Shown here piece by piece: positions 5,811 to 7,147 of a stretch of DNA of 7,147 nucleotides; positions within the stretch are counted from its first letter, which is position 1; every line of letters starts with the position of its first letter. Where the stretch lies: positions 1-7,147 of the forward strand of contig CALIIG010000190.1 of assembly GCA_938018155.1 (NCBI GenBank), in the 5' to 3' direction. Position numbers and translations under genes: made by a program. Source of the DNA: an uncultured Prevotella sp. (GTDB lineage: Bacteria; Bacteroidota; Bacteroidia; Bacteroidales; Bacteroidaceae). Under the pieces are notes generated by a model. The model did no database searches and was not told where the DNA came from. It was given only the letters and a program-made list of their open reading frames with translations.

Positions 5811-5814
5811 AGGA
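5811..5814 (+). promoter_or_regulatory. Possible Shine-Dalgarno before queA
   Basis: AGGA lies 9 nt upstream of the queA ATG in a purine-only run (AAGGAAAAGAAAG). This is the only gene in the window with a plausible Shine-Dalgarno. In Bacteroidota such motifs contribute little and an A-rich leader may matter more. It supports the ATG at 5824 as the start. Confidence 0.4.
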
Positions 5815-5823
5815 AAAGAAAGT

Positions 5824-7017
5824 ATGAAGTTATCGCAATTTAAGTTTAAACTGCCCCAGGAGCTGGTGGCACTATACCCTCACAGCTTTGTACGCGAGTT
5901 TACAAACGATGATGGTACGAAGGAAACGTTCAGGGTGACGCGCCGTGACGAGTCGCGACTGATGGTTCTGCATCGTACAACAGGCGAGATAGAGATGTTT
6001 CGTAAGGACGAAAGGGGCAAACCCATAGAGGGAGAATATCTTGATTTTCGTAACGTTATCGACTATTTCGATGAAGGCGATACCTTTATTCTTAACGATA
6101 CAAAGGTGTTCCCGGCCCGTCTTTATGGTACCAAGGAAAAGACCGATGCCAAAATAGAGGTGTTCATTCTGCGCGAATTGAATGAGGAAACACATCTTTG
6201 GGACGTGCTTGTAGAGCCTGCACGCAAAATTCGTATTGGCAATAAGCTGTTCTTTGACGAAGTAGGGACGATGGTTGCAGAGGTATACGACAATACCACA
6301 AGCCGCGGACGCTCGCTCCGTTTCCTTTACGATTGTACCCATGAACAGTTTAAACGTGAGCTGTTTGCGCTGGGCGAAGCTCCGCTGCCCGCTTATATTC
6401 TGAACGGCCGACCCGAAAATCGGGAGATGCGTGGCATGCACGTTCATTCGCATGCTACCGCCGAGGATATGGAAAACTTCCAGTGTATCTTTGCCCGTAG
6501 AGAAGGAGCGGTTACCGCTCCTGCCACAGGACTTCACTTTTCGCGCGAGCTGATGAAGCGCATGGAGATTAAAGGTATCAATACGGCCTTTGTGACTCTG
6601 CATTGCGGATTAAGTAATTTCTCGCCTATTGAGGTAGAGGACTTGACCAAACACAAGATGGACTCGGAGCAAATGCTCATTAGTAAGGAAGCCTGTGATA
6701 TTGTAAACCGCACGAAGATGGCCGGACACCGTGTGTGTGCAGTGGGTACGAGTGTAGTCAAAGCTGCGGAAACGGCGGTGGGTACCGATGGCTTGCTGAA
6801 AGAATATAACGGTTGGACGAGCAAGTTTATCTTCCCGCCTTATGATTTCGACTTGGCAGACTCAATGGTGGCTAATTTCTATCATCCTTATTCTACGCTT
6901 CTGATGACAACAGCGGCCTTTGGTGGCTATGAGGCTGTGATGAAGTGTTATGATCTTGCTGTGAAGCATGGGTATCAGTTTGGTTGCTTCGGCGACTCGC
7001 TTCTTATCGTAGATTAG
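5824..7017 (+). CDS. queA: S-adenosylmethionine:tRNA ribosyltransferase-isomerase QueA, extended form
   Basis: 397 residues. QueA transfers the ribosyl part of SAM to preQ1 at position 34 of GUN-anticodon tRNAs, forming epoxyqueuosine. Family motifs are in order: MKLSQFKFKLPQELVALYP at the start, RDESRLMVLHRTTGEIE at 41-57, NDTKVFPARLYG at 91-102, TAPATGLHFSRELMKRM at 231-247, HKMDSEQM at 277-284, and KFIFPPYDF followed by STLLMTTAAFGG near the end. E. coli QueA has 356 residues. The extra length appears as hydrophilic insertions at about 20-39, 58-74 and 191-212. The usual APTAGLHF reads APATGLHF here (232-239), a T/A swap. The insertions look in-frame and native, with no sign of frameshift. 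I think related Prevotella-type QueA proteins are similarly long, but cannot confirm that here. The gene follows truB by 14 nt and precedes folK by 40 nt. Confidence 0.94.
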   Translation: MKLSQFKFKLPQELVALYPHSFVREFTNDDGTKETFRVTRRDESRLMVLHRTTGEIEMFRKDERGKPIEGEYLDFRNVIDYFDEGDTFILNDTKVFPARLYGTKEKTDAKIEVFILRELNEETHLWDVLVEPARKIRIGNKLFFDEVGTMVAEVYDNTTSRGRSLRFLYDCTHEQFKRELFALGEAPLPAYILNGRPENREMRGMHVHSHATAEDMENFQCIFARREGAVTAPATGLHFSRELMKRMEIKGINTAFVTLHCGLSNFSPIEVEDLTKHKMDSEQMLISKEACDIVNRTKMAGHRVCAVGTSVVKAAETAVGTDGLLKEYNGWTSKFIFPPYDFDLADSMVANFYHPYSTLLMTTAAFGGYEAVMKCYDLAVKHGYQFGCFGDSLLIVD

Positions 7018-7057
7018 TCTGGTTTGTTTTCTGGCAAGTGATTCAAAAGCTTGAGAA

Positions 7058-7147
7058 ATGCTTCATCAGGTGTTCTTTAGTTTAGGCTCAAACATTGGCA
7101 ATCGTAAACAACTTATTCGTGAAGCCATTGCTCTGTTAGATGAACGG
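7058..7147 (+). CDS. folK: FolK, 2-amino-4-hydroxy-6-hydroxymethyldihydropteridine diphosphokinase, N-terminal fragment
   Basis: Thirty codons from ATG at 7058 run off the right edge. The visible sequence, MLHQVFFSLGSNIGNRKQLI and on to ALLDER, carries the FolK opening signature SLGSNIGNR followed by an amphipathic helix. FolK transfers pyrophosphate from ATP to 6-hydroxymethyl-dihydropterin, the step before dihydropteroate synthesis in folate production. The 40-nt gap after queA holds neither a TAnnTTTG promoter nor a terminator, so folK is probably in the same transcription unit. The catalytic residues lie beyond the window and cannot be checked. Confidence 0.85.
   Translation, partial: MLHQVFFSLGSNIGNRKQLIREAIALLDER

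Noticed and set aside
5872..6603. Long minus-strand ORF (243 codons) antisense to queA
   Set aside because: It lies wholly inside the well-supported queA gene, shows no recognisable domain and has no promoter; it is a shadow frame.
1..7147. Mobile element, CRISPR array, defence or secretion system
   Set aside because: No transposase, integrase, toxin-antitoxin, nuclease cluster, terminal repeats or regular repeat-spacer pattern is visible; most of the window is ordinary chromosomal housekeeping.

Overview
The window looks like a piece of a Bacteroidota chromosome, most likely order Bacteroidales and plausibly a Prevotellaceae-type organism. Three signs point there. Several promoters match the Bacteroidota -7 element TAnnTTTG, two of them with a TTG exactly 20 nt upstream. 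Most start codons lack a Shine-Dalgarno and sit behind A/T-rich leaders. The plus-strand gene order ftsX, DUF3098, uppP, truB, queA, folK is one I know from Bacteroides relatives. The family-level guess rests on an extended QueA and is only an inference.

Layout. Positions 1-1104 (minus) hold one uninterrupted reading frame that joins a GNAT acetyltransferase to a complete-looking 3-methyladenine DNA glycosylase I (Tag); its last few codons lie beyond the window edge. Positions 1105-1378 are a divergent intergenic region with a GC-rich 23-bp inverted repeat. Positions 1379-1978 (plus) encode a two-part DNA-binding protein, an HU-like domain followed by a probable winged helix. Convergent to it, 2010-2777 (minus) encodes a radical SAM enzyme of the COG0731 type, whose probable intrinsic terminator lies inside the 3' coding end of the HU-like gene.

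From 2947 to the right edge, six plus-strand genes are closely spaced and probably form one transcription unit behind a well-formed promoter at 2883-2913: cell-division protein FtsX, a DUF3098 two-helix membrane protein, undecaprenyl-diphosphate phosphatase UppP, tRNA pseudouridine-55 synthase TruB, tRNA ribosyltransferase-isomerase QueA, and the first 30 codons of FolK (pterin pyrophosphokinase). The unit links envelope growth and division (FtsX, UppP) with tRNA modification (TruB, QueA) and folate synthesis (FolK).

I see no mobile element, CRISPR array, RNA gene or defence system. The most unusual items are the GNAT-Tag fusion with a promoter that would give an almost leaderless transcript, the 77-nt palindromic element at 1191-1267, and a possible operator shared by the divergent radical SAM and ftsX promoters.
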